Part shown: positions 1-14,139 of the stretch, one piece after another | Layout of the letters: each line of letters starts with the position of its first letter | Numbering within the stretch: the stretch's first letter is position 1 | Assembly (NCBI GenBank): GCA_963277665.1 | Contig: OY728147.1 | Coordinates: 1,266,035,424-1,266,099,423 of the forward strand | Reading direction: 5' to 3' | Source: Viscum album | Taxonomy: Eukaryota > Streptophyta > Magnoliopsida > Santalales > Viscaceae | Length of the DNA stretch: 64,000 nt | Program-made: the position numbers and the translations under genes | Notes under the pieces: generated by a model | What the model was told of the DNA's origin: nothing | Seen by the model: the letters and a program-made list of their open reading frames with translations, nothing else | Databases searched by the model: none

Positions 1-1614
1 GGAGGAGGGGCTCTTTAAGAAAGTGTTAAACAATTTTTTTATTATATAATTATATTCGGTTTTAATGGTCCCAAAATCATTAAAGATGAAGATAAGATTA
101 CTCATGGTCCAAATAAAATCATCCAATCAGAATTTAACATGTTTTGTATAATATTATAATCATTATAAACTTATTTAATTACATGATTTATTAATGAGGT
201 AAACACTACATCATTATTATGTCATAAAAAATTTAATTTATTTGTTGTCTAAAAATTATAAAAAAAGTAAAAAAATTTTGGAAATCATTTTAACATTACA
301 AATAATATTTATAGTCGAAAATAGGACTCATATAACACCATATAAAATTTAATTACTAAAAGAGCTTTGTTAATGTCAATTTTGTCTTCACAGTAAATTA
401 GTTAATCTAAATTGTCATTATCACTCCCAAGTGGCTCAATGGGGTCCCAAAATCGACCCAAAGATGCCCATTGTCCTTAATGACTCAACCAATAATGTTT
501 GGAAAAGTCTTAAGGTAATTTTTAATTATAATATTATTCTTTTAACCATGCATTAAACCATATTTACCTTTAACTGCAGTAAATGAAAGTCAAAAGTAAC
601 TATTCACCAAAAAATTATTTTCATCTTAATGAACCACATATTACTTCTTGATGACAACCATGTATGTCAGATTTTTTTAATTCATTTCAGAGAAGTGGTA
701 AAATTTTATTTAAATGAAAAGGTCCGTTTTTTTAACTACCACTAAGTGGTTTCACTATTCATCAAAAATTGATGTTTTCCAGAAAAATACCAAACATTCA
801 TCCTAAGAAATATTTAATATTCCAAATTCAAAAATGATGTTTATTTTTCCAAATTAAAAAAATAAAAGTTTCATTAATTAATTTTAATGTTAATTACCAT
901 TGTTAAAATAAATAGCGTGTTTTTAAGAAACAATAACTATCAAAAGATTGACACTTGTTTATGTCCAATTTCAAAGTGAAATTAATTCCAATGACCAAAA
1001 TTGAATTACATGGTAAAAATATATTCTAATTACACTTTTAAAACAATTATAAAGATAATCTAACAATATAAATAAATTAAATTAAAACAATGCTTTGAAT
1101 TAAAATACAATATTTTCACCATTCATTAAAAAATGATCTTTATCAGAAAAATTCCAAAAATTTACACAAATTAAATTTTGATTTCCACATTCTAAAGAAT
1201 GATTTTATTTGGTCTTATTGAATGTATTAAAGTAACAAAAACTATATTTAAGGAGGGTTCACCATTAAAAGGCGATAAATCGTCCTTTTAATGTAAATTA
1301 GGCTTAAAATTAGATTCATTCACATTTTAAGCCTCGAACATTTATTGGATAAATGTAAATACATTTAACAAACATGTATAATAATATTGTAGTTTGTTTT
1401 TCTCATTCCCTCAAATACAACATCTTGGAGTTAACTACCGTTTAAAATAACAATATTATATTATTAGTGTGCCACGTAAGATTTCAAAGAAACTAGTTGT
1501 TGCGTATCGGGTACGCTATCGAACATGGAAACCCTTTTTAAAATAAATTAATATTTAATTCAAAAATTAATTAATATGAAATAGTCATATTCTTTGTTTA
1601 CCTGGGATGTCACA
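1..1614 (-). repeat. Partial LTR (G), related to the LTR of element B
   Basis: Read on the minus strand this matches the first part of the LTR of element B with many differences. Shared blocks include the CACTAAGTGG motif near 740, the segment complementary to 'ATTTCACTTTGAAATTAGAC' near 970, and the 'ATGGGGTCCC' block near 450 that mirrors 35255-35280. The high-coordinate end reads TGTGACATCCC on the minus strand, like the TGTAACATCCC start of the B LTR, and marks the element edge at about 1614. The rest lies left of the window, so a solo LTR cannot be told from part of a full element. It abuts the Athila integrase remnant and was probably inserted in it. Confidence 0.65.
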
Positions 1615-1689
1615 AGAATCATAATTAACTCTTATTTACCCATCCATGGAATTATTATTTAGTTATCTACCTTGTTTCTAATTAAATTT

Positions 1690-2960
1690 CTCCAAATTTA
1701 AGGAAAATTAAACTCTAAAAATTATAGAGAGTGTCTAGGTTTTATGTGTGGGGTAATCCCTACCTCTGGATCTTGTGTAGTTATCATGTTATTAGGGGGT
1801 GTTTTCTTGATCACGAGTGTGTGTCTATTTGACATTTCTACCAAAAACTATCTTGTGGAGGACACTTTGGACCCCAATTAAAAGCTAAGGTAGTCTTGAA
1901 ATCAGTATTATGTTGAACTATCATATCCCATGTTACTCATTTATTTTTTTGGCCATTCTCATGTTGCCAAAAAATTGGAATCATTTTGAGGAGACACAAG
2001 AAGCCCCAACAACCCATATTATTCAGTGCTATATTTAATGTATAGAAATTTTTTTTATAGTTCCTTTTCATAGTTTATATATATATATATATTGTTTATC
2101 ATTGATTATGTTTGAAAATCGGTGGAGGATAGGTCATCAGGACTGATGATTCACATATTGTTGTGGATTTTTTTGTCTCAAATTTTCTACATGTTTGGAG
2201 TAAGCAAGGCCATGATTAGTGAAAAAAGAACACACATTCTCCATCAAAATTTGGATTCACTTATTAGGAAGTATTGGGTTGCATATAAAACTTCAACATC
2301 ATAACAACAACAAACAAATGTCATGCTGGGGATTCAAACCTGTAGTAGAAATTATTTTTGGAGACAAACTGTGTAGCCGGATTGGAAGGATTGGAGAAAT
2401 CACTTAGATGATATGTTGTGAATTATAGTATTACATACAAGACTCCCATTTCTATGTCCCCATTTTATATATATTTTTTCAATCCTATCATCTACCTATG
2501 GAGGTAGAGCATAAGGAATATTGTGCTATAATGAAATGGAACATGGATTCATCCCAAGATGGAATTCAATAGAAGTTACAAATTTAACAGTTCGAGGAAA
2601 TATTATTATCATCATATGAAAATTAAATAATCTTCATGGAAATTTCAAAATAGATTCATTATATAATGATCCTAAAAAAGAAGTATCATATTGGAGAAAA
2701 ATCTCTTCTCTATATTTCACAGCTAAAGCTGATCCCTGGTAACATGTATCCCATATGGTTAGGTCCTTAGGTTGTATCTAATATTTTTCCTTATAGATTA
2801 TTGGAGATTTACTAAGAGGTTATAATAAGGAAATTTATTGTCAATGGTAATTTTTCTAAGAAATACATTGAGGGACTTCCTACCGATGTAGTTGATTTCA
2901 TCACAATTAATGACCCCATTATCAATTGAGAATATCAGTCTGTTCCTAACCATTTTTCTT
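1690..2960 (+). pseudogene. Decayed Athila-type integrase (H)
   Basis: Integrases insert retroelement cDNA into the chromosome. Across shifting plus frames I read the conserved order of an Athila-clade integrase: an HHCC zinc finger with CGGHFGP (about 1855-1880), then IGIILRRHKKPQQPILFSAIF (about 1978-2035), where the family has a CQ..G..I.RRHEMP..ILF block. FGVSKAMIS and LDSLIRKYW follow at 2190-2280, where the catalytic core has FG.PKA.ISD and LL.KYGV. YHLPMEVEHKEY lies near 2490 (family CHLPVE.EHKA), KLIPGNMYPIWLGP near 2730 and FIVNGN near 2835. Stops and frameshifts are frequent and the catalytic acidic residues are mostly lost. Upstream RT and RNase H are absent; LTR G begins there. 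The clade call rests on remembered family motifs. Confidence 0.7.
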
Positions 2961-5900
2961 TTATATTATATGTCCTATTTAAAATTAAAAATTTCATTTT
3001 CACATATCATCTCATATGTTCACATTGAGGGAAAATAAAAATTTTAATTGTGGTGGAGGGGAACACATTTTGGGGTAGCTTCTTTAGGATTTTCATTTTT
3101 GTGTTTTTCTTATGTTTTATGTTAATTTTTTGTTAAATTTTTAAAAACAAAAACAATAAATCCCAAAAAATGTAAAAAAAATAAAAAATATCAATAAAAT
3201 CATGTATTGTAGAATTCTCATTTACTAGTAGAACATTTGAAAATTCATGTTTTTAAATTTGATTGGTTGCATAATAAGCATGATTAATATTTCATCATCT
3301 TGGGGTGATTTCTATAAAAATGGAATTATTCAATATTATGATTGGATGTGTCATGATAAATCCATTTAGATGTTGAAACCCATTTTTGTGGTATTTCATC
3401 ATGGTAAATTATGTCATTTATTTATTCACACAAATTTTCACATAACCTTGACATGTGAAATTCTTCCTACTCAATTAAAGTTATGTCCATGTTAGGTAAA
3501 AAATCATCTTATATCAGTGGTTGATTTATACATTCAGTTCTCTTCTTATGAGTTTCATTAATGTACTGAATTTAACATTGTTTGTGTAATTGATATCTGA
3601 TAGTTTTACAGACTCAAAAAATCAATAAAAAATATAATATATATATATAATCTTAATAATGAGTTGAGTGATAAAATGTACAACACGTGAGGATATCTAT
3701 GTTAGGATCTTTTTTTCGACATTCATGAATGCTTAAGTGAGTAGGTCTTGAGATTTTATTACAAAGAAATATAGAACAGGTTCAGTAAATTAAAATAGGT
3801 AAGAATAATTGTTTTACCGATCTTGAATATACTGAATAATAGGTGTAGATATGAGCTCAAAATGGTTAACACACACACACATGCAGAATTACTGGAATTG
3901 TTGACCCATAAATTTTTTCTCTCTGATTTTTATCATTATTCTCATTGGATTTTATTTTGATAAAATTTATGAGAAAATTTCTTTCAAATTTATTGATATT
4001 GACTCTTGATGGTATTCTTTGAAAATATTTCAACTTTTAATTGACAAATATGAAAATTGATATGTTGTCACAATTTTCTGTATTACATTATATGAGGGTT
4101 TCCCCTGAAGTGAAAAATGGTATGATTGAGGGAGTTGATAAAAACATTTTATTAATATTTTATTGATAATAAAATACATGAGTTCTTCAAATTGTGTTAA
4201 ATAAGATTATTTATAAAATATTTTGTATTAGATCATTTATTTAAAATTTGAGGAAAATTCTAGTTTTTTCTAATTAAATTAATTTTAGTATTTCAAATGT
4301 AAATTTTTTTTTGGGAATTAACAGAAGAAAAATTATTGTAACGTTTCTTCTCATTCAATTTTCGACCAATTTAATTTATTAATCTGAGCTAGATCTTGTA
4401 TTTTTTTGGACTAAATGGGTGATGAAGTCAACGATGGACTGGACTCTCCAGATTGACACCACTTCAGTATAAGGTAAATAATATCATTATCCATTCATGG
4501 ATTGGGCCCAAAAATGGAGGGAATCTTGAGAACCCAATTTCACATAAATAATTATTTTCAAATAACATCAGGTTCATGCATTTATGAGTTCAACTATTGA
4601 GTGAAAATTGGCTTATAATATAGTTCCAAATTTCCCAATTCGCACTTAAACACACTTGTATTCCTATCCTTCCATAAAATCTTTACAAATGTATTTTTAT
4701 AATTTATTGGTGTTGGGATGAGTATAAGGTGATTAAATGGAGAGAATTATTGGTTATAGTCTATTTTTTTAAACATTCCCAGAGGGAGATCTCAAAAATA
4801 TTGGATCCCTTCATTGAAGCCATCTTCTTATTCATCGATTTGTAATATGTTTTTCTTGAAATAAACTTATTAGTTCCCCTTATATTTATTTAGTTTTATT
4901 AGATTTATTTATATTTAATTATTCAATAATGATAAAAATTGGAATGTAAATCAAGAGTATAAATTTGATTGGGTTATACACTTTCAAGGACCTTTGTAAA
5001 TGAATAATGTTTCTATGATGACGACACCACACATAGAATAATAGTTTTTCTTAGTAATCGGCCTATATAATACCTTATTCATTCATATTTTTTAATCAAT
5101 TAAGTACTATAATTAACATAATATGATCTATAAATTGATGTTTTTTAATTTTAATCAAACTATCAAAGAAGATGAACAATTGATACAATACACATGAGGT
5201 CGACAACTGTGAGAATTGTGAGAGTGAGATCTTGAGAATTAATAATAATACACATTGGATCAATTTGTAGGGTTAAAATATAATCCCTAAAATCAATTAA
5301 TCTTCACTTACATTGATTATTTTTCAACTAATTTACCGCCTATCATAATCTATCCATACAACATCAATGAAAGAAATGTGTTTTGATTGCATGTTCTGAA
5401 GCTATCCAAAGGATTAATTAATTTTATCATGGTGGTTAAGTTAAATATCATAAGGTTTGGGGGCTAAAAAATTAGGGTATCATAATTAGGTGGATATTAA
5501 TATAAATTTTATTATTAATAAGTAATTTAAGAGGTATAGTTTGATCATTTATTTCTATTAAAATTATTTTCTAAAAACAATATTCTCATTATGTTTTCCA
5601 GATCTAAATTCCAAAATAAAAAAATAAAAAATAAAATTTTCTTCCAGCATAATTCTTCTAACTTATATAAATGAAACCCCATCCTTTTAGGTAGTGTGTT
5701 TATTCCTTTTATTTTATATTCAAAACAACATTAATGAGTTAACTTTAATTACTCCTATGAGAGACAAACATGGTCATCCACTCTAATGCACCAAAGAAGT
5801 AAAATATTACACATCAATTGAATGTGTCCATAACAACTTCTTTCAAAGAGTTTATACATAATTGAATCAAATTTTGGTTTAGTTATGTTACGTTTAATTA

Positions 5901-8900
5901 TCTAATTCACTAATTCAATAGTAGAAAAAAATAAATAATATTTATTCATACTTGTATAGAATTAAAATTGGATAATAATTACATTTAATTAAATATGATC
6001 TATTTGGTTAATGGGACATGGTTTAATTTAATATGTGACTTTTAATTTAATATTGTATTATTAATATTAAAAATTAAAATTAGTAAAAAATCATGAATTT
6101 TTTAAATATAAAAAATATTCACAAGTTACAAAATATGGGATATTATTGGAGTTTTGAAATAAGGAATTTTTTCCCTAAAAAGTGCCTAACAGGAAAGACT
6201 ATGGTGGAGCATAAAAGACTACAAGGATCATGCGTAAAAATATCTGGTCTATTTTTTACGATATTTGATTTATGCTTTATAAGTTAATTCATCCTAGTTC
6301 TCAATTTAAGTAGACAACATAACTGTTTCAATATAGATGTTAAATTATACATATATTCATTTCATAAAATATATATATTATAAGAAATGAAATATTATAT
6401 TCAAATATCATTTAGTGAATATATATATATATATATATTGTTGGCTCTAGGAGTGAATTGTAATTGTTAAGGTTGATCTTCTTAAGTCCAAAATATTTTT
6501 TCAATGATTTTGTTAAAACTATTTAAAATTGGGATCATTCTGTTCTGGTTTATTACATCTCATAATTATGGGTTATCCCACATTCCTAATACATCCCTTC
6601 TAAATCTCAATAACATGAAAATCAATCATTAATAGTAAAAATATTAATTTTTTTAAAAAATTATTATTTTAAAATCCCATTCAATTAAATTAAATTAAAA
6701 AATTTGGGTTTAAAATTATTTTGAAATTATCATAATACATTTTAAAAATCCTCGTAAATATATAGGTATGTATATAAAAAATATAAAATAGAAATGAAAA
6801 TAAATATATTGTTGTTGATAAGTGTTAAGAATTTTTTATAGAACAATACTATTTTTAAAATCATTGATAAATAAATAGGACTCATTAAAAACCAATTTGT
6901 GTCCGTTACAAAATTTTCAGTCACATTCTTAAACTTCGATTTATGATTACAAAACAATCATTCGTATTGAACTTGTATCATCATTATATATTCTAAAGTA
7001 AAACAATATCCCCTAATTTATAATGAATAAATAATAATAATTGATATTATAATATTATAATTCATAAGAACATAATATGAACTTATATAAACAAGAACAT
7101 TAGTTTAAATCATTAAATTATAATGCCCCCATAGCTTAGGTGATCCGATTCCATCATGAAAAGACACATTCCGGGAAAATCCACATTAAAATCTCTATTA
7201 TTCACTCTTTATATCTACATGTATTTTACCTGAATTTATCAAAATTTAAACTCAAACAAACCCAGTGAAATATATTAAATAATAAACATCCAATGGCTTA
7301 GATGGTTTTTATATAGTTCATCAAATACTAGTTACGTCCAACATATTTTATTGATGTGGTATTCAAAAATACATAAAAAATTAATTAGGAACAACCCACA
7401 AAGAATAATTACACCAAAATAAATCACGGGATCAATGATATTTCTCTAACCCCTTAGGAATAGAATTATATTTGTTTTGTAAAAACCAAAATACACAACT
7501 CCAACAAAAACAACAAGAAAAATATATAACTGTAGTTATTTATATAAGGAGCCCAAAAGGATAAATCAAACCTATACAAGGAATATCCTACCAAATCTAA
7601 TTGATGGGATCAATCCAATGATAAAATGTGTAAAAAATACTATCATTTTTTTATCAAATAGTATTAATCCCCAATGTAGATAGACATCCTGTTATAATAT
7701 TCTTGTTTATCTTGGGGTTAGGATTAATGACATTTTCCAGTGATTTTTCATTTCTATTAATAGCCTTTCTGACATCCTTTATAATCTTGGTCAAACATTT
7801 CTTCTTTTGAAAAAAACAATTATGGTTAGGGATTCTAATTTTTTCATCCATAAGTTTCAGAAAAATATTTTACTAATTCGATGGCATCATCAACCCAAAA
7901 TTTCAGATAATAGCATTTGTGGTGAATTTTTATCATAATACAAGCAGAAAAAAAAAGAATATTAATAGGGATAATGTGAAAATAATTACTAAAATTGATT
8001 ATTTTCTTGAGTAAATTTTTTATAATATCCTAAAATGTATCTAAATAATATGATTAAAAATACTCACTAAGAATTTGTTGAAAAAATAAGTAGTGTTTTT
8101 TTTGTTTTTAATAATTTCAATAAAAATCATGTCAAATCAAACCGAAAATTACATGAAAATAACACCAGGGACAGACCAAAAATGAAAATAAACCTTGAAT
8201 CCATGTTGTAATTCTATATATTTCTAAAAACTAGATACTAGTATGTTTATCATATATAAATGGATGATGATGCTAGAACATTCAACAAAAAATAATTTGT
8301 ATTGGTATAAACAAAGAGGCAACCATACTAGGAAACATAATAGGGTATTCATTAAATGATAAATTTTTCTATTTTACAATTAAAAAAATTATTAAAAATT
8401 GTGTTACAAAACAATTTGGGGAGAAAAAAATAAAATACACAGGGTTTATTTTCAATATTTTACATTTTTCAATAAAATTGAAAAACAATATTTTAAAAAA
8501 AGACCCAATCCTTATTTCTAAGTGTTTTATTCCATAATAAAATTAGAAAAGTTTTTTTTTCTAAAATAATAATTTTCTAGTTTTTCTAAAAAAATATTAT
8601 TTCATTTTATATAATAATTATAAAAAAATTGAAGAAAATTATGTCAATCAAGCGTAACCCGTGTTTTCCCATTTCAATAACTTCTCCAGTAAATCATATG
8701 ATAATATTTTACCCATATAATTGTCACTAAATCCATCATATGTGACGTTTGTATCATATAAAATTTCAAAAAAACACACTTTTTCGGGAAAAAATATAGT
8801 TTTCATTATTTTGTGAATACTTTTATAATAAGTTGTAATAATTATAACCATATTTAAATAAATACTGTCAAAATATATTCTAGTGAAATTAATTGGAGGA

Positions 8901-10662
8901 AATTTCCCTTTTACATTTGTGAACGTCTATAAGTAGCTAACCACTTTTTATCTCAAACTTTTACAACTCGTAACTAAATTAATTAGAATTCAAAACCAAA
9001 AATGACAATATTAACTGAAATACCAAAATACTGCATCACATGTTTTAGTAAGATAATTATCTCTCCAAAGAGTGTCTTGAATTTAAGGAATGTTATCCAT
9101 TTTTATTGTTCCACATTATTCATGAAAAAACATAGCAACCTCATCGATCTTGAAAAACTACATGTAGTCCTACTCGTAAGATTCAGAAGAACACCAAAGA
9201 AAGAAGAACACACCCGAACTGCTCTGTGTTTCACCAACACACTCTCAAAAAGTCAAGATATTCTCCATACTGACTAATTATGAAAACAAATCATACCCAT
9301 TTTGGAATTCAATACATAAATTTAATTTGAAACACTATCTAATCCTCTAGAAACATCACTGCCTTCATTAAAAGATTCAATTTTTTAAAGACCTAGAAAT
9401 GGAAAAAAATATGCCATTTTCATAGAAATCTCATCATATTATTCCAGGAACTATTTTTAAATATATTATCATATCATTTCTTTTAGATGATATATACTCA
9501 TAATGCATTCATGAAATATAATTTATGTCAAAAAATTAGATAAATAAATAGGCCATGGAGGTATGGTTTCCAAATGCAGATGATTTGTTGTTGGTTAGTA
9601 CCTTTTTCATTAAAAAACGATTCCTTAATGCAGTAAAGAGATAAATATATGTTTCCAAATCTAAAATCAAGCAATGGAACCCTAATTTTATTCCTATTGG
9701 AAATCATTTTTATAATAGTAAGAATGAAGTGATCATGGGATGACTCATAATCCAATTTTTCCTCATATAGGGGGACCATCAACCGACAACCTGATTCATC
9801 TTCAATAGTTGTTGTGGCACAATGCTCATGATGGAATGCATGCGTTATCTTATAGATATTCTATTATTTTCAATATAATTATAATAAAAATGTTCCATGT
9901 ATAACTGCATACAATATAATTTCAATTCAACATAAACAATTAATATGAAATTAGAATAGGACACCCCACCCAAAAAAATATAATAATTGACAATATCTCT
10001 CTAAAAATGTTTTACGTTATAATAGAATCAAATAGATATACATGTATTCCATGAACTATTTTTTATTTAGTTTAGAAATATGAGATCCCTATTTTTAGTA
10101 TTCCATAAACCAAAAAAAACCTCAACAAAAAAATATAAATGAGACACGTTATTCTACAACTACATGCTCTTCTCTATATCTTGGGTTCAACTGATCATCT
10201 AGTTGATCAATTGAAGAGATAGTATCACCTTTTCGATGTCTTATTCATTTTACCTCAGAAAACCCATATAGGTTCATCATATACCATTATAAATTCTCCT
10301 AAAAATGGATAATTTGTTATCCAACTAAAGAAAAAACACTTAATATAAAATAATGTTAAAAAATATTCTTATCTAATATTGTTCAAAATTACCTTGGTGG
10401 AAGAGGAAAAAATATTTACTAAGTATCAATTATAGAAAAAAAATTATTCCTTTTTTCTATATAAATTTATTTCATTTATCATGTTTTTTTCATTAATTCA
10501 ATGAAATACCCATTTTTTCCTGTAGAACTTCATGTATTGTACTCATAACACATTTATAGGTTCCTCCCATGAAAGATTTTTCCAAATCAACACTATAACT
10601 AAGGAGGGATTCTTGAAAGTTTGTGTTAAAGAGTGGTTTTAGTTAAATATTTTTTAATTTTA
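2961..10662. other. AT-rich stretch without recognised features
   Basis: Several kilobases of low-complexity AT-rich sequence. A purine run near 3049-3061 (GGTGGAGGGGA) follows the H integrase and could be the 3' end of its internal part, so some of this stretch is probably Athila 3' region and LTR, but I could not find a partner LTR. Short TA repeats occur near 2078-2092 and 6419-6439. The longest open frame (9002-9277, 91 codons) matches nothing I know and has no promoter or start context worth noting. No tRNA, rRNA or gene is visible. Confidence 0.5.
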
Positions 10663-12414
10663 TGAATCGGCCTAGGATTCCATCCAGGATGGAACCCGAT
10701 ATAGCATGTGACATGGCCCAAAGAGTGATCACAATTCCCCATATGCTATAAAAGTGTTCTTCGTGATCAAGGAACTATTTTGGGAACGATTTTACATTCA
10801 TAATAACTGAAAACAGCATCAATAATATAATAATAATTCGTCATGAGAGATATAACAAAAGAAAAATAGATAAGTTTAAGGGATTCAATTTATTATCAAG
10901 TACCAAAATTAACCCATGAAAAGGGGCCCCATGAATTCCTCTAATAAACTTGTAAAAAAGGTACTACCACCAATCAGGTACTTCCACATGAAACCTTTCT
11001 ATTACCTAGGTTAGTCAAGACAATATATTCCTACCCCAAATGGATGTATGTATACGGTGATCACTATTTCCCAGTAGGATCCCACTAAGATATTCATAGA
11101 TATCCATTAATTAGAAAAAAATTGTGTTTTAAATATAAACAAATAAAATGATTTTATCATTATTTAACCTATACAAGACATGTAAATAAAATAGAAAAAC
11201 TTATAAACAAGGTAGAAAAACAAACATTAGAATTGTGGGAAATCCATATGTATATAGGATGAATAAGGACCCAGGATCCTCATACTATTGAGGATCAAAT
11301 AATAAATATATCCAAACCAATGCATGATCCATAACCATCACATCACAATATTTTTAGTTTGTGTTTTACTGTAATCATATACATTTGGATCGTTCTAACC
11401 CATACTACCATGCCTAGATTACTATTCATAGTATTTCCTCTTATGTACCCAGGTTTTCCATGTTCTTTTCACATTTTTTAAATCCATAAAAGTATTTATT
11501 CAATATATTACAAACCACCACATACCGAATCGTAACATCTCTTACCCTTACGATTAAGGAGATAAATTTCAAAATATCTCACACACAACAAATTACCTTT
11601 TAAGTGACCCATTCACATACACAAAACACTATACAAAATATAATTTTTTTGAAGAAAGAATATTTATGTTTTCATAAAATGGAGAAACATGTAACCACCT
11701 ATTGTTTCTCTTGAAATCTCCTTGAAGCAGTTGGAAACCACAATCCAAGAGGAAAGGAGATCTAATAGAAGAAAGAATACATGATAATCATCTAACCCCA
11801 TGCCATACAGTTCATAATAGAAAAACCCTATGTTTTCACAACCAATGAGTGGAAGGAAGATTTTGGTGGAAGAGAGACAAACCCAATGGAAATGGACAAT
11901 AGTCACATACATGGATATTTCTTGAATAATAAAGGTAAAAATACCTAAAAATAGATCCATGTGGGGAGGGTAGATGTTGATGGTGTGCTTAGAGTTAGTA
12001 GGGTTGGGAATGGATAAATTATGGGGTGGAGGGGGTTAAATAAGTCTATGAGTATTTTATGAATTTCATGTATTTTAAAAATAGGGAAGACAAAACGGTT
12101 TCGCTACATGGTTTTCCAAACCATGAACCAACCATATGGGGGCCTCTTGTTTCACTAGGAAGGAAACATGGTTTGGAAGATGTTTTTACAAACGTTTTAC
12201 CAACAATGTAAGTGCTCTGGTTCCACATCCTTATCAAAAATTGTTTTTAGGGGTTGGAGTGTATTTTTATCTAACCGTGCACCAACCATGAACCATGCCT
12301 TGTTTCTCAAAAAAAACATAAAATTTCAAATAAAAATATCTTAAAAGGAAAATAAAAAAAAATATAGGCCATAAAAAACAATAAATAACTTAAAATGGAA
12401 TGATGGGTGTGACA
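10663..12414 (-). repeat. Element D, 3' LTR
   Basis: It aligns with 51284-52990. Examples are 'ATAACAAAAGAAA' (10851 and 51400), 'ACCCAGGTTTTCCATG' against 'ACCCAAGTTTTCCAAG' (11448 and 52030), 'CACCCATTCATGTACAC' against a near match (11607 and 52200), and 'GGGTGTGACA' against 'GGGTGTGAAA' at the right ends. On the minus strand it starts TGTCACACCC. The 17-base block 10709-10725 (TGACATGGCCCAAAGAG) is identical to 29045-29061 in the LTR of element C, so C and D are related families. Divergence between the two D copies is heavy. Confidence 0.7.
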
Positions 12415-12430
12415 ATTCTTCCTATCAGGT
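12415..12430 (-). other. Element D, remnant polypurine tract
   Basis: On the minus strand the sequence just before the LTR start reads ...GATAGGAAGAAT, which is purine-rich. This is the expected place for the plus-strand primer of reverse transcription. It is decayed and recognised mainly by position. Confidence 0.4.
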
Positions 12431-12799
12431 CACTTTGATTCCTAGATATTTAATCTGTAGTCTACTCAAATAGTAATTGAAGTTATTTCTCTTCTACCCA
12501 AGACTTCTATTCCCACATCTAATTCTCAAGTTCATGTGATTCCATATGTATCATAATAGTGTTATATATTTCCATAAAAACAAATTCACATTGGAATCGA
12601 TAATTTGAACCAATTTCTCAGTCACTAAAAATTAGGATCCTATTCAAGGTCTCCGAAACTCAACACATGGGAGAGATCCAGGTTATACATTTTCGACCAT
12701 GGTACATTGTAATATTCATGATTCTACATCAACTAAGTAAGAAAAAACCAAGTTTTATTGAATATTACTAATCCTATTAGGGATATCGAATGGTCTGAT

Positions 12800-13560
12800 A
12801 TACCTCATATTAAGGTTTCCCTGATTACATTTGTAGTGATGGCCCACTAGAGTTGTCACCATTAGAAAGACCTAGTTGCACACTGTGAACTCCAAGTGTT
12901 GGTGTCATTAATTTTCATAAGAATTATAATGGATATTGGATATTATTAAATGTATCTATTCATTTGGATATTTCTAGTCCTTTTAGGTATGATGTTTTGT
13001 CCCAAAAATAAACTCTCACCAACTATGGTTCATCATATAGTGGGCTAGTAAGGTAGATCAAATAAATCTTCAATGGAATACATCTTAATTGAGGATTGCT
13101 AGAAGTTACTATAGGAAACTTATACCATACCCATATGGTTACCCATGAACATCCAATAACTTATACGTAGGCATGAAGTATGACTTCCAAAATTTGGTTT
13201 TCTCACTCCATTTGGACATCTGTTTGGGGATGGTATGTCATGCCCAAGGTTTACTTGGGACCCCATTATCTTTTGAATGGATTACATAATGTGAGAGGTA
13301 AAATGAGGTTACACATTATAAATATAAATATTTTTAACAATATATTTCCTCCTAAACTCTTAGATTTACAACTTCCTTAGCTCCTCCAATTTGGTGGTGT
13401 CTCGATTTGGATGATACGGGTGGATTTGAACAAATCACCAATTTCTTCCCAAATTATATTCCTTTCAATTAGTGTATCAGATAATCCACTAATAAAATCC
13501 ATAGGTACCTAATCCATATTACATGAATAAATAAAGATTGGATGGAGAAATATCTAGGTC
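12800..13560 (-). pseudogene. Element D, decayed integrase
   Basis: Reading the minus strand downward from 13260 gives LGMTYHPQTDVQME, a stop, ENQILEVILHAYV, a stop, then VIGCSWV. Chromoviral integrases have [24 protein letters not shown] followed by a GSW block there, so this is the end of the catalytic core with the third acidic residue (E of TER). The following coding region toward 12800 should hold the GPY/F and chromodomain parts but is too decayed to read. Neighbouring RT at 14.8 kb is on the same strand and in the right order. Confidence 0.65.
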
Positions 13561-14139
13561 CAACGATTCCCATATTTCATTTACTAACAAGTATAATAGT
13601 GAAAAATGATGTATGTGATGTCACATCTTATACCAGGATACTAAAACAGATATCACTACTCATACAATATCATAGTGGCCCCATGATGGATAAAAAACTA
13701 TGAATGGTGAAAATATTTCATTACCATCTTCATCAATGAAAATTTTACAACAAAATAGCCTCTGAAATACAATATTACGTTGGGAGAAAAAGACAACTCA
13801 TTGGGTACTTCCCTATAATTTTGAATCCAACTGAAATCATGGCACAACTCATCCTTTGAAAAATCATCTAATATTACATCTAAAATAAATGGAATCAATT
13901 ATATTATAAATAATATCTTTCCATTTTCCTCTCCTCCAGCATCTAGGTGCATTTTGAAAAAAATCCCCATAAGATTCGTGAAACTGTTGAACACCTTCAG
14001 AGCTTTTGTTACAAACTTTCTATATAGAGAATTAGTTACTATGTTACCATTTTGAAGAGCGTAGAAGATATAAAATTTGAAAAATTGAAGTTATTTATCC
14101 ACCATACATGTATCAGTTTTAAATATTTTTTGGGAAAAT

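Noticed and set aside
7120..7160. tRNA-like block CCCCCATAGCTTAGGTGAT
   Set aside because: No cloverleaf, T-arm motif or matching acceptor stem nearby.
9002..9277. Possible small gene of 91 codons
   Set aside because: No recognisable domain, no promoter context, and length is within chance for so long an AT-rich stretch.
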